Shown here: positions 21,033-33,030 of the stretch, piece after piece
Layout of the letters: the number at the start of each line of letters is the position of its first letter
Position numbering within the stretch: position 1 is the first letter of the stretch
Origin: Cryptomeria japonica
Taxonomy: Eukaryota > Streptophyta > Pinopsida > Cupressales > Cupressaceae
Assembly (NCBI RefSeq): GCF_030272615.1
Contig: NC_081411.1
Span: forward strand, 37,601,640 to 37,665,639
Reading direction: 5' to 3'
DNA length: 64,000 bases
The notes under the pieces: generated by a model
What the model was told of the DNA's origin: nothing
Databases searched by the model: none
Seen by the model: only the letters and a program-made list of their open reading frames with translations
Translations under genes and position numbers: made by a program

Positions 21033-21926
21033 TGTAAGAAAGTTAAGTAGCGGAAACAACTTCCTACACTAACCTTGAGAGGAGGGTAATGCAAATTTTT
21101 TTTAGATCATTACAATAGTTACAAAATATAGAAATAGATATAATAGCATTCATACCACAACACAGTGATTTACATGGAGAAAACCCTTTCGGGAGAAAAA
21201 CCCCACACTCCAAAAGCAGCTCAATATTTTATTTAACAATTAAAAATAGATTACAACATACTTGCAGAGTAAACTCTTTGCAGGAGTACCACTAATCAAA
21301 GATTCAGAGGCAACTCAATAGCCATAAGACTCTTACACCCAACCTCTATCTCACACACCTCATAAATAGGAGATACAATACAAGAAACCGTCAAACGGTA
21401 TTATAAAACCATGGGCTAAAACCATCCAATAAGGTGTAGCCGACCTTATCTCCCTTCTAGATGCCCTATGACATGTTAAAGCACACATCAACATGTGTCG
21501 CTCCCTTTTACAGCTCATTTATGTATCCGATACAAATTATTTTTCCTATTTCAGGAGTACAAACTTCCGGAGGCCATAACTTGAGAACCGGGTGTCCGAT
21601 TGACGAACCATTTGAAGCGCCGAAAAGCTCACGAAGTGCTCTATCACCTCGTAACCCGCTGCGCTGGTTAAAGCCACTTTTCATGGTGTTTCGGGGCCTC
21701 TAAAGCCCCCAAAATTAAGTTTAAACATTTTATTGCACCCCTCCAAGATGAAAACTTTAATATCTTCAAAACTAGCTGTGACCTTGCGACACAAATTTAC
21801 CGGAATGCTTATCTAGCCAACCAGAAGCTTTAGGGAGAGTTTCGCACCATTTCGTGCTCAAATGAAAAGTTACTATAAATAGTAACCTCACATAAATGCA
21901 AGGTTGACACACTATTTTTCCCAACA
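21033..21926 (-). repeat. Copia LTR 1 (3' LTR of copy 1)
   Basis: 894 bp, TG...CA, directly followed by the polypurine tract of copy 1. Its outer terminus reads TGTAAGAAAG where LTRs 2 and 3 read TGTAAGGAAG. Confidence 0.93.
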
Positions 21927-21940
21927 AATCTCCCACTTGT
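21927..21940 (-). other. Polypurine tract, Copia copy 1
   Basis: In element sense ACAAGTGGGAGATT lies directly before the 3' LTR. Copy 2 has GGCAG in place of GGGAG at the same place (27048-27061). Confidence 0.75.
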
Positions 21941-22015
21941 CGAACACCTTGCAGGAGCGGAAGGGAATGTCAACACAATGAATCAATTGCTAGGGGCCAT
22001 AAGGCCTATAGACTC

Positions 22016-23674
22016 TTAACACCATCTGAACTTCTCTGTGCTCACAGCCTTAGTTAAAGCATCTGCAACATTCATCAAAGTTTCCACCTTAACCAGCTTC
22101 ACCCTACCATCTTCGACCATATCTCTAACAAAATGATACTGAACATCAATATGTTTGGTCCGGGCATGAAATGCCGGGTTCTTAGCTAGGCTAATTGCAC
22201 TCTGATTGTCACAGTAAACTGTCACTGTACCTTATTTTATTCCAATATCCGAACACAGTCTCTTAAGCCAAATGGCCTCTTTACAAGAATGAGTAGCTGC
22301 CATATACTCTGTTTCAGTAGTGGATAAAGCAACCACAGCCTGTCGCTTACTAATTCAATTAATTGCACCACCAAACAAAGTAAACACATAAGTACTGGTG
22401 GATATTCTGCTATCAATATCACCTACCCAATCTGAATCCACATAACCATGGATATCAAGGGAAGTCATGTCTCGAATTGAATTACCATGATAACAAAAAG
22501 AATACTCTGAAGTACCCTTCAAATATCTGAAGACTCTTTTGACTGCATCCCAATGAACTCTACCAGGATTAGACATATATCTAGAAAGTACTCCCACTGC
22601 TTGGGCAATGTCTGGTCTAGTATAGACCATAGCATACATCAAGCTTCCAACCGCACTCTAGTAAGGTACTCTTCTCATGTCTTCCATCTCCAATGGGGAT
22701 GTAGGACAATCTGAAATAGATAGTTTCGTTCCAACTATAAAAGGCACACTCAATGGTCTACAATTTTGCATGTTGAACCTCTGTAACACTGAATTCACAT
22801 ACTTACTCTAGCATAGCCATAGCTTTTTGTTCACCCTATCTCTTCTAATTTCCATCCCAAGAATGTGCTTTGCTACACCAAGATCTTTCATTTCAAATTT
22901 AGCAGCGAGCTGAGACTTCAGTTCTGAAATCATACCTTTCCCTTTACCAATAAATAACATATTATCAACATACAATGCAATGAATAAGAAATGAACACCA
23001 TCAGATTTATAATAAACACAGTGATCTGATTTAGAATGTTCAAATCCCAAACTCAACACATATGTATCAAATTTATGGTACCACATCCTAGGACTTTGTT
23101 TGAGGCCATACAAAGATTTCTTCAATTTACAGACCAAATTACTTTTGCCTTTCACCACATAGTGCTCCGGCTGTGTCATATAAATATCTTCCTCCAAATC
23201 ACCATGAAGGAAAGCAGTTTTCACATCCATTTGCTCAACCTCTAAATCATAAGCAGTAGCAATAGAAAGCAAAAATCTAATGGACTTCATTTTTGCAACA
23301 AGAGAAAATATCTCACCATAATCAACACCCTCAACCTGAGAGTAGCCTTTTGCAACCAACCTTGCTTTATACTTCTCAATGCTTCCATCTGAACCAATCT
23401 TTTTCTTGAACACCCATTTACAGCCAATAGGTTTTCGTCCTTTAGGCAATGGTACAAGATCCCATGTATCATTCTTTTTCAAACCTGCCATTTCTTCCTC
23501 CATAGCAATCTTCCAAGATTCTGCATCATTCATACCTAATGCCTCTTCTACGGATTTTCGTTCATCCACACTAGTATTCAGAGAAAAAATACATCTCCAA
23601 TCATCAGGTGAATACCTTTCAGGTGGTTGTCTATGTCTTGTAGACCTTCGAACAAGCTGAGTTGGAGGTTCTTC
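22016..23674 (-). pseudogene. Copia reverse transcriptase and RNase H, copy 1, broken
   Basis: The main open part (23569-22808) holds the Copia RT domain: NDTWDLVPLPKGRKPIGCKW, then VDYGEIF, QMDVKTAFLHGDLEEDIYM, SLYGLKQSPRMWY. The catalytic motif reads YVDN where copy 2 has YVDD. RNase H pieces follow at 22642-22355 and 22225-22016 (YCDNQSAISLAKNP, KHIDVQYHFVRD). Breaks include TAG after LWLC (copy 2 has Gln), TAG at 22658-22660 (copy 2 has CAG) and TGA in place of Trp after GGAIN. Together these make it inactive. Confidence 0.92.
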
Positions 23675-24670
23675 CTACTCTTCTGAAGATTCAGAGCTAG
23701 ACGAGCTCTCCTCAACTTCTTGCCTATCTAGGGGTCTCGATTCAACTCTTTCAGGTGTAGAAGGAAGTTGAATCACATCTTCTTTTTTAGTCTGTTCTGG
23801 CTGCAATGTAACAAAAGGAGACTTAATTTCTCTAAAAATAACACTTCTACTGTGAATTACCTTTTGTGCAACAGGGTCCCAAAGCTTGTATCCTTTCACA
23901 CCATAACTATACCTGATGAAGATACATTTCACAGCCTTGTTCTCCAACTTTGTTCGCTTCTCTTTTGGCACATGTGCATATGTCTCGCAACCAAAAACTC
24001 TAAGATGTCTCAATGAAGGCTTGTGACCTGACCATGCTTCCATAGGCGTTTTATCAACAAGAGCTGATGTAGGAGACCTGTTAATCAGGAAGCAAGCAGT
24101 GGCAACAGCTTCAGCCCAAAACTTTTGTTCGAGACCAGCACCACTCAACATACTCCTAGCCTTCACCATCAGTGTCCTGTTCATTCTTTCTGCAACTCCA
24201 TTCTGCTGTGGAGAATATGGAGTTGTCTTCTGCTTGTTAATTCCACAGTCTTTACAGAATCTATCAAAAACATTAGACAAAAACTCACCACCATTATCAG
24301 TTCTCAAACATTTTATTTTCTTTCCAGTCTGCAACTCAACCATTGCTTTAAATTCTTTAAAATGACTAAAAACTTCAGATTTACTCTTTAGAAAATATAC
24401 CCATGTCCTTCTACTAAAATCATCAATAAATGAAACATAATATGTGGATTTTCCAATCGAAGAGACATCTACTGGACCAAACACATCAGAATGGATAAGA
24501 TCCAAAACACCACAAGTTTTATGAGAACTCGAGTAAAACTGAATGCGGTTTTGTTTTCTATAAATGCAATGCTCACAGAAATCAAAGTCAAGATTACAAT
24601 CATTCAAACCTTCAACAAGGTTTTTATTTTTCAAGGTCCTTAGACCCTTTTCTCCAATGTGGCCAAGTCT
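23675..24670 (-). pseudogene. Copia integrase, copy 1
   Basis: The open part 24634-23675 covers the end of the Zn-binding domain (CEHCIYRKQ), the catalytic core with its D,D,E residues (HSDVFGP; LRTDNGGEF; NGVAERMNRTL) and the Copia-type C-terminal region (LRVFGCETYAHVPKEKR). It is bounded by two TAG codons that copy 2 shares: one after the LWH of the protease-integrase junction, and one after a Ser/Glu-rich stretch (ESSEE) ahead of reverse transcriptase. The core is otherwise uninterrupted here, unlike copy 2. Confidence 0.92.
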
Positions 24671-26029
24671 CTAGTGCCATAACATAGTCTTCTCTGCAGG
24701 TAACTTTGCTTCAGACAAAAGAGCACCCTTAGGTACCCAAAAACCATTTGCATCTGCTGAAGCTGAAACCTTCAAATCTTCCAGTGAAGTATCCACAGAT
24801 TTACTTTTTACAGAAGTGCTATTACACTCAACAGTGTATGCTTCAAGCTTATACAAAGTACCAAACCTGACACCTCTAGCAACTACCATAGCACCCTTAA
24901 TCATCTTACATCCTACTTCAGAAAAGACTACCTGCACACCCGCACCTATTAGTTTGCTCATAGATAACAGGTTTCGTTTTAATCCAGGGATATGCAGCAC
25001 ACCATTAATCCTTTTTATTCTACCATCAGAAAACCTGATTCTAATTTTACCTCGATCAACAATGTCTAGAGGTGAATCATCACCCAAGTACACCTTACCT
25101 CCATTAAATTCTACATATTTAGAAAATCAATCTCTATTGGAAGTCATATGAAAAGATGCATGTGAGTCAATTAGCCAGGCATAATTACCTGCATGAGTCA
25201 CCAAAGCCGCAATAAATGCATCGCCATCTTCCTTGTCGGACTCAGAATCAGAATTGAACTTTTTCTTTCTCTTCTTCTTCTTTTCTTCTTTGCAGTCCTT
25301 ACGAATGTGACCCGGTTTACCACAATTCCAGCAAATGACTTTGGACTTTCTAGGAGATTTCGATCTCCCTTTGGATTTGGACTTGTCGCGCTTCTCATTC
25401 TTCTTGCCTTTCTCCTTAGGTCTTCTATGAACGGTTAGGGATTCCTTTGAACTGATGGATACCTTCCTTCGCATCTCTTCACCGAGTAGGGCACCCACCA
25501 TGTCTTCAGATTTCAAAATAATAGAAGTACTACCGATAGCCATAACAAGAGAATCCCATGAATCAGGCAAAGAACAAAGCAAGATCTGACATTTCTCCTC
25601 CTCGTCCATCTTAACACTGATGGATACTAATTGAGCCACCAACATATTGAATGCTTCCAAGTGGACTGCAATTCGTCCACCCTCTTCCATCTTCAAGGAA
25701 TACAATTTCTTTCTTAAGAAAATTTGATTTAATAAAGATTTCGCTTGATACATCTCACCAAGCTTAGTCCATAGCTTCTTTATAGAGTTTTCTTCATGGA
25801 CATTGATTAGAACAGAGTCTGCCAGGCACAGTCTGATTAGACCCTTGGCTTTTCGGTCCATAACATCATACTGAGCTGCCGCAGTAGGATCTGAGGGCCT
25901 TTGGACATTCGCATCAACAGCATCCAAAAGATCTTGATCTCTTAGCAGATCTTCCATCTTCAGCTTCCACATCTCAAAATTACTTTCATTAAATTTCTCC
26001 ACCTCTATTCGTCTTGATGAACTCGCCAT
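24671..26029 (-). pseudogene. Copia gag and protease, copy 1
   Basis: Starts MASSSRRIEVEKF at 26029. Gag has the Copia UBN2/DUF4219-like region (NFEMWKLKMEDLL) and an intact zinc knuckle CWNCGKPGHIRKDC. The protease motif reads WLIDSHASFHMT, where the active retropepsin motif D-S/T-G has Gly replaced by His. A TGA at the position of Trp in copy 2 (WFSKY) splits the frame between 25127 and 25093. The part after it (GDDSPLDIVDRGKIRIRF) ends at LWH followed by TAG. Nucleocapsid-type basic residues lie on both sides of the knuckle. Confidence 0.92.
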
Positions 26030-26139
26030 CTGAATATTCCTGCAACAAGATCAAAAAGTGTCTTCTGCACAAGCTCCCACTCAAATCTAGATTAGTTCAA
26101 AAAACTCAACTGCCCACAATTGAAACCAAAGGTGATCAG

Positions 26140-26151
26140 GCTCTGATACCA
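26140..26151 (-). other. Primer-binding site, Copia copy 1
   Basis: In element sense TGGTATCAGAGC, complementary to the 3' end of initiator tRNA-Met, two bases inside the 5' LTR. This is the usual primer of plant Copia elements. Confidence 0.92.
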
Positions 26152-26153
26152 CT

Positions 26154-27047
26154 TGTAAGGAAGTTAAGTAGTGGAAACAGCTTCCTACACTAACCTTGAG
26201 AGGAGGGTAATGCAAAACTTTTTCAGATCATTACAAAAGTTACAAAAAATAGAAATAGATATAATAGCATTCATACCACAACACAGTGATTTACGTGGGG
26301 AAAACCCTTTCAGGAGAAAAACCCCACACTCCAAAAGCAGCTCAATATTTTATTCAGCAATCAAAAACAGATTACAACATACTTGCAGAGTAAGCTCTTC
26401 GCAGGAGTACCACTAATCAGAGATTCAGAGGCAACTCAATAGACATAAGACTCTTACACCCAACCTCTATCTCACACACCTCATAAATAGGAGATACAAT
26501 ACAAGAAACCGTAAAATGGTATTACAAAACCATGGGCTAAAACAACCCAATAAGGTGTAGCCGACCTTATCTTCATTCTAGATGCCCTATGACATGTTAA
26601 AGCACACATCAACACGTGTCGCTCCCTTTTACAGCTCATTTATGTATCCGACACAAATTATATTTCCTATTTCAGGAGTACAAACTTCCAGAGGCCATAA
26701 GTTGAGAACCAGGTGTCCGATTGACGAACAGTTTGAAGCGTCAGAAAGCTCGCGAAGTGCGCTATCACCTCGTAACCCGCTGTGCCGATTACGACCACTT
26801 TTCATGGTGTTTCGGAGCCTCTAAAGCCCCCAAAATTAAGTTTAAACATTTTATCGCACCCCTCCAAGATGAAAATTTTAATATCTTCAAAACTAGCTAT
26901 GACCTTACGACGCAACTTTACCGGAATGCTTATCTAGCCAACCAGAAGCTTCAGGGAGAGTATCGTACCATTTTGTGCTCAAATGAAAAGTTACTATAAA
27001 TAGTAACCTCGCATAAATGCAAGGTTGAGACACCATTTTTCCCAACA
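26154..27047 (-). repeat. Copia LTR 2 (shared middle LTR)
   Basis: 894 bp. It serves as the 5' LTR of copy 1 and the 3' LTR of copy 2. A polypurine tract lies to its right and a primer-binding site to its left. Confidence 0.93.
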
Positions 27048-27135
27048 AATCTGCCACTTGTCGAATACCTTGCAGGAGTGGAAGGGAATGTCAACACAAT
27101 GAATCAATTGCTAGGGGCCATAAGGCCCATAGACT

Positions 27136-28794
27136 CTGAACACCATCTGAACTTCTCTGTGCTCACAGCCTTAGTTAAAGCATCTACAACATTCATCAAA
27201 GTTTCCACCTTAACCAGCTTCACCCTACCATCTTCAACCATATCTCTAACAAAATGATACTAAACATCAATATGTTTGGTCCGGGCATGAAATGTCAGGT
27301 TCTTAGCTAGGCTAATTGCACTCTGACTATCATAGTAAACTGTCACTGTACCTTGTTTTATTCCAATATCCGAACACAGTCTCTTAAGACAAATGGCTTC
27401 TTTACAAGCATGAGTAGCTGCCATATACTCTGCTTAAGTAGTGGATAAAGCAACCACAGCCTGTCGCTTACTCATCCAACTAATTGCACCACCAAACAAA
27501 GTAAACACATAAGCACTGGTGGATCTTCTGCTATCAATATCACCTGCCCAATTTGAATCCACATAACCATGGATATCAAGGGAAGTCATGTCTCCAACTG
27601 AATTACCATGATAACACAAAGAATATCTGAAGTACCCTTCAAATATCTGAAGACTCTTTTGACTGCATCCCAATGAACTCTACCAAGTTTAGACATATAT
27701 CTAGAAAGTACTCCCACTGCTTGGGCAATGTCTGGTCTAGTATAGACCATAGTATACATCAAGCTTCCAACCGCACTCTGGTAAGGCACTCTGCTCATGT
27801 CTTCAATCTCCAATGGGGATGTAGGACAATCTAAAACAGATAGTTTCATTCCAACTGTAAAAGGAACACTCATTGGTCTACAATTCTGCTTGTTGAACCT
27901 CTGTAACATTGAATTCACATACTTACTTTGGCCTAGCCATAGCTTTCTGTTCACCCTATCTCTTCTAATTTCCATCCCAAGAATGTGCTTTGCTGCACCA
28001 AGATCTTTCATTTCAAATTTAGCAACGAGCTGAGACTTCAATTCTGAAATCATACCTTTCCCTTTACCAATGAATAACATATCATCAACATACAATGCAA
28101 TGAATAAGAAATGATCACCATCAGATTTATAATAAACACAGTGATATGATTTAGAACGTTTAAATCCCAGACTCAACACATATGTATCAAATTTTTGGTA
28201 CCACATTCTAGGACTTTGTTTGAGGCCATACAAAGATTTCTTCAATTTACAGACCAAATTACTTTTGACTTTCACCACATAGTGCTCCGGCTGTGTCATA
28301 TAAATATCTTCCTCCAAATCACCATGAAGGAAAGCAGTTTTCACATCCATTTGCTCAACCTCTAAATCATGAGTAGTAGCAATAGAAAACAAAAATCTAA
28401 TGGACGTCATTTTTGTAACAGGAGAAAATATCTCACCATAATCAACACCCTCAACCTGAGAGTAGCCTTTTGCAACCAACCTTGCTTTATACTTCTCAAT
28501 GCTTCCATTTGAACCAATCTTTTTCTTGAACACCCATTTACAGCCAATAGGTTTTCGTCCTTTAGGCAATGGTACAAGATCCCATGTATCATTCTTTTTC
28601 AAACCTGCCATTTCTTCCTCCATAGCAATCTTCCAAGATTCTGCATCATTCATACCTAATGCCTCTTCTACGGATTTTCGTTCATCCACACTAGTATTCA
28701 GAGAAAAAATACATCTCCAATCATCAGGTGAATACCTTTCAGGTGGTTGTCTATGTCTTGTAGACCTTCGAACAAGCTGAGTTGGAGGTTCTTC
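27136..28794 (-). pseudogene. Copia reverse transcriptase and RNase H, copy 2
   Basis: The open part 28689-27586 contains an uninterrupted RT domain with an intact catalytic YVDD (ALYVDDMLFIGKGKG) and the Copia RT C-terminal region (VGSLMYTMVYTRPDIAQAVG). A frameshift near 27620 moves into the RNase H frame (27673-27434, HGYVDSNWAGDIDSRRSTSA). RNase H is then broken by TAA at 27426-27428, in place of the expected Glu of TTEAEYM, and by TAG at 27260-27262 where copy 1 has CAG. RT here is better preserved than in copy 1. Confidence 0.92.
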
Positions 28795-29790
28795 CTACTC
28801 TTCTGAAGATTCAGAGCTAGACGAGCTCTCCTCAACTTCTTGCCTATCTAGGGGTCTCAATTCAACTCTTTCAGGTGTAGAAGGAAGTTGAATCACATCT
28901 TCTTTTTTAGTCTGTTCTGGCTGCAATGTAATAGAAGGAGACTTAATTTCTCTAAAAATAACACTTCTTCTGTGAATTACCTTTTGTGCAACAGGGTCCC
29001 AAAGCTTGTATCCTTTCACACCATAACTATACCCGATGAAGATACATTTCATAGCCTTGTTCTCCACCTTTGTTCGCTTCTCCTTTGGCACATGTGCATA
29101 TGCCTCGCAACCAAAAACTCTAAGATTTCTCAATGAAGGCTTGTGACCTGACCATGCTTCCGTAGGCGTTTTATCAACAAGAACTGATGTAGGAGACCTG
29201 TTAATCAGGTAGCAAGCAGTGGCAACAGCTTCAGCCCAAAACTTTTGTTCGAGACCAGCACCACTCAACATACTCCTAGCCTTCTCCATCAATGTCCTGT
29301 TCGTTCTTTCTGCAACTCCATTTTGCTATGGAGAATACGAAGTTGTCTTTTGCTTGTTAATTCCACAGTCTTTACAGAATCTATCAAAATCATTAGACCA
29401 AAACTCACCGCCATTATCAGTTCTCAAACATTTTATTTTCTTTCCAGTTTGCAACTCAACCATTGCTTTAAATTCTTTAAAATGACTAAAAACTTCAGAT
29501 TTACTCTTTAGAAAATATACCCATGTCCTTCTACTAAAATCATCAATAAATGAAACATAATATGTGGATTTTCCAATCGAAGAGACATCTACTGGACCAA
29601 ACACATCAGAATGGTTAAGATCCAAAACACCACAAGTTTTATGAGAACTCGAGTAAAACTGAACGCGGTTTTGTTTTCCATAAATGCAATGCTCACAAAA
29701 ATCAAAGTCAAGATTACAATCATTCAAACCTTCAACAAGGTTTTTATTTTTCAAGGTCCTTAGACCCTTTTATCCAATGTGGCCAAGTGT
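28795..29790 (-). pseudogene. Copia integrase, copy 2, broken
   Basis: Two open parts, 29754-29326 and 29292-28795. The D,D,E residues of the core are present, but a TAG at 29326-29328 (CAG in copy 1) falls between the second Asp and the Glu, in SP-stop-QNG. The same two flanking TAG codons as in copy 1 bound the domain. Confidence 0.92.
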
Positions 29791-31149
29791 CTAGTGCCAT
29801 AACATAGTCTTCTCTCCAGGTAACTTTGCTTCAGACAAAAGAGCACCCTTAGGTACCCAAAAACCATTTCCATCTGTTGAAGGTGAAACCTTCAAATCTT
29901 CCAGTGAAGTATCCGCAGATTTACTTTTTACAGAAGTGCTATTACACTCAACAGTGTATGCTTCAAGCTTATACAAAGTGCCAAACCTCACACCTCTAGC
30001 AACTACCAAAGCACCCTTAATCATCTTACATCCTGCTTCAGAAAAGGCTACCTGCACACCCGCATCTATTAGTTTTCTCACAGATAACAGGTTTCGTTTT
30101 AATCCAGGGATATGCAGCACACCATTAATCCTTTTTATTCTACCATCAGAAAACCTGATTCTAACTTTACCTCGACCAACAATGTCTAGAGGTGAATCAT
30201 CACCCAAGTACACCTTACCTCTATTAAATCCTACATATTTAGAAAACCAATCTATATTGGAAGTCATATGAAAAGATGCACCTGAGTCAATTAGCCAGGC
30301 ATCATTACCTGCATGAGTCGCCAAAGCCACAATAAATGCATCGCCATCTTCCTTGTCGGACTCAGAATCAGAATTGAACTTTTTCTTTTGCTTCTTCTTC
30401 TTTTCTTCTTTGTTGTCCTTACGGATGTGACCTGGTTTACCGCAATTCCAGCAAATGACTTTGGACTTTCTAGGAGATTTCGATCTCCCTTTGGATTTGG
30501 ACTTGTCGCGCTTCTCATTCTTCTTGCCTTTCTCCTTAGGTCTTCCACGAACGGTTAGGGCTTCCTTTGAACTGATGGATACCTTCCTTCGCATCTCTTC
30601 ACCGAGTAGGGCACCCACCACGTCTTCAGATTTCAAAACAACAGAAGTACTACCAATAGCCATAACAAGAGAATCCCATGAATCAGGTAAAGAACAAAGC
30701 AAGATCTGACATTTCTCCTCCTCGTCTATCTTAACACCGACGGATACTAATTGAGCCACCAACATATTGAATACTTCTAGGTGGTCTGCAATTCATCCAC
30801 CCTCTTCCATCTTCAAGGAATACAATTTCTTTCTTAAGAAAATTTGATTTAATAAAGATTTCGCTTGATACATCTCACCAAGCTTAGTCCATAGCTTCTT
30901 TACAGAGTTTTCTTCATGGACATTGATTAGAACAGAGTTTGCCAGGCACAGTCTGATTAGACCCTTGGCTTTTCGGTCCATAACATCATACTGAGCCGCC
31001 GTAGTAGGATCTGAGGGCCTTTGGACATTCGCATCAACAACATCCCAAATATCTCGATCTATTAGCAGATCTTCCATCTTCAGCTTCCACATCTCAAAAT
31101 TAATTCCATTAAATTTCTCCACCTCTATTCTCCCTGACGAACTCGCCAT
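29791..31149 (-). pseudogene. Copia gag and protease, copy 2, broken
   Basis: Starts MASSSGRIEVEKF at 31149, exactly 5,120 bp from the copy 1 start; an in-frame upstream ATG at 31200 lies in the leader. TGA at 30793-30795 interrupts gag where copy 1 keeps CGA. The zinc knuckle has lost its last Cys (HIRKDN). The protease motif WLIDSGASFHMT is intact and runs without a stop to LWH, where the shared TAG occurs. The defects thus differ from those of copy 1. Confidence 0.92.
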
Positions 31150-31259
31150 CTGAATATTCCTACAACAAGAACAAAAAGTGTCTTCTGCACAAGCTCCCAC
31201 TCAAATCTAGATTAGTTCAAAAAACCCAACTGCCCACAATTGAAACCAAAGGTGATCAG

Positions 31260-31271
31260 GCTCTGATACCA
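31260..31271 (-). other. Primer-binding site, Copia copy 2
   Basis: In element sense TGGTATCAGAGC, two bases from LTR 3. Same initiator tRNA-Met site as in copy 1. Confidence 0.92.
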
Positions 31272-31273
31272 CT

Positions 31274-32166
31274 TGTAAGGAAGTTAAGTAGCGGAAACAA
31301 CTTCCTACACTAACCTTGAGAGGAAGGTAATGCAAAATTTTTTCAGATCGTTACAACAGTTACAGAAAATGGAAATAGATATAATAGCATTCATACCACA
31401 ACACAGTGATTTACGTGGGGAAAACCCTTTCGGGAGAAAAATCCCACACTCCAAAAGCTGCTCAATATTTTATTCAGCAATCAAAAACAGATTACAACAT
31501 ACTTGCAGAGCAAGCTCTTCACAGGAGTACCACTAATCAAAGATTTAGAGGCAACTCAATAGCCATAAGACTCTTACACCCAACCTCTATCTCACACACC
31601 TCATAAATAGGAGATACAATACAAGAAACCATCAAACGGTATTACAAAACTATGGGCTAAAACCACCCAATAAGGTGTAGCCGACCTTATCTCCCTTCTA
31701 GATGCCCTATGACATGTTAAAGCACACATCAACATGTGTCACTCCCTTTTACAGTTCATTTATGTATCCGATACAAATTATTTTTCCTATTTCAGGAGTA
31801 CAAACTTCTAGAGGCCATAACTTGAGAACCGGGTGTCCGATTGACGAACCGTTTGAAGCGCTGGAAAGCTTGTGAAGTGCTCTATCACCTCGTAATCCAC
31901 TGCACTAGTTACGGCCACTTTTAGGGTGTTTCGGAGCCTCTAAAGCCCCCAAAATTAAGTTTAAACATTTTATCGCACCCCTCCAAGATGAAAACTTTAA
32001 TATCTTCAAAACTAATTGTGACCTTGCGACGCAACTTTACCAGAATGCTTATCTAGCCAACTAGAAGCTTCAGGGAGAGTTTTGCACCATTTCATGCTCA
32101 AATGAAAACTTACTATAAATAGTAACCTCGCATAAATGCAAGGTTGAGACACCATTTTTCCCAACA
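31274..32166 (-). repeat. Copia LTR 3 (5' LTR of copy 2)
   Basis: 893 bp, ending CCCAACA at 32166. It is followed by AAT and then the right copy of the duplicated Gypsy segment. Confidence 0.93.
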
Positions 32167-32169
32167 AAT

Positions 32170-32742
32170 AACATGAAAGATATACTCACCACATCCGAGG
32201 TCTTTAATCTTGAACTTTTCTTTGATCTCTGCTTGTTTTGATGTAGAAGCTTTCAAGGATTCTGGATCCACATATGGTGAAGATGGAATAGCCTCTCGAT
32301 TGACTGATATTGTTATTTTTGATCTAGGTCATAGATTGTTGCAATACATGAATGGATTTGGGTCAGCTTTGATGGTCACTTCAACTCCATTATGTGGAAA
32401 CTTGATACATCGATGATATGTAGATGGGACTGCGCTCATCTCATGAATCCATGGACATCCCAAAAATATATTGTATGTGAGATCTAGGTCTAGGAATTTA
32501 CAAACCACATCCTTTGTAACTGGTCCAACTCTGAGAGGCAAGGTGACTGTGCCTTTGGATGAACGCTCCTCATCATCATATGCCTTGATGGTAATTTTGT
32601 TTATAGAATTCACAACTTTATAAGAATATCCAAAGTATTTAATAGTGCTGAATGTACAAATGTTTGGACCTGCTCCTCCATCTATCAGGACTCATTTTAT
32701 TTGATGTTTGTGTATGAAGGATTCAATGTGTAGTGGTGCATT
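32170..32742 (-). repeat. Right copy of the 572-bp Gypsy A segment
   Basis: Matches 20461-21032, and then continues uninterrupted into the rest of Gypsy A (GCATT followed by ATGTGGCTGAC). This shows what an empty Copia site looks like at the left junction. TGA at 32692-32694 replaces the CGA of the left copy. Confidence 0.92.
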
Positions 32743-33018
32743 ATGTGGCTGACTTACGGAGGCGTCATCGGCTTCTATGAATGTAAGAGAGTGTGGAATG
32801 GAAAGGTATCCCACCATGGCTTGAAACTGGTCCATGTTTAGATCAGTAGGGACGGAAGTGTCTCTCAAAGTTTTGTCAAGAATGGCTTTATGTGCAGGGG
32901 ATATGCATAAGAGCTCAAGGATGGAGATGAGCATGGGTGTCTTCCTTAACTGTTCTACAAGGTCATACTCAGTTTTGGTTGATGATGAAGCAGTGTTTTT
33001 ATTTGGAGCACCTTGCAA
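32329..33018 (-). pseudogene. Protease region of Gypsy A
   Basis: The segment 33018-32692 is a gag-protease linker (contains LISILELLCISPAHKAILDK). After a TGA at 32692-32694 the retropepsin begins VLIDGGAGPNICT and continues through KITIKAYDDEE and DLDLTYNIFLGCPWIHEM (ORF 32613-32329). The active-site triplet is DGG, as in many Tat-type proteases. Gypsy B has the same arrangement and the same TGA. Confidence 0.85.
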
Positions 33019-33030
33019 AGTGAATTTACC

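Larger units (their letters stand above)
21033..32166 (-). mobile_element. Tandem Copia array: LTR-internal-LTR-internal-LTR
   Basis: Three LTRs of 893-894 bp (21033-21926, 26154-27047, 31274-32166) with two complete internal regions, all minus strand. The LTR spacing is 5,121 and 5,120 bp. LTRs run TGTTGGGAAAAA...CTTACA in element sense. Each internal region begins with a primer-binding site for initiator tRNA-Met and ends with a polypurine tract. The left flank ends in GCATT and the right flank begins AATAA, so there is no matching target-site duplication. The protein order (gag, protease, integrase, reverse transcriptase, RNase H) is that of Ty1/Copia; gag and zinc knuckle resemble the Tork/Tnt1 group. 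Confidence 0.93.

Noticed and set aside
23036-25438. Plus-strand frames opposite the Copia integrase, RT and gag of copy 1, and their counterparts at 27797-30709
   Set aside because: They recur in both copies at the same offset only because the minus strand is coding.
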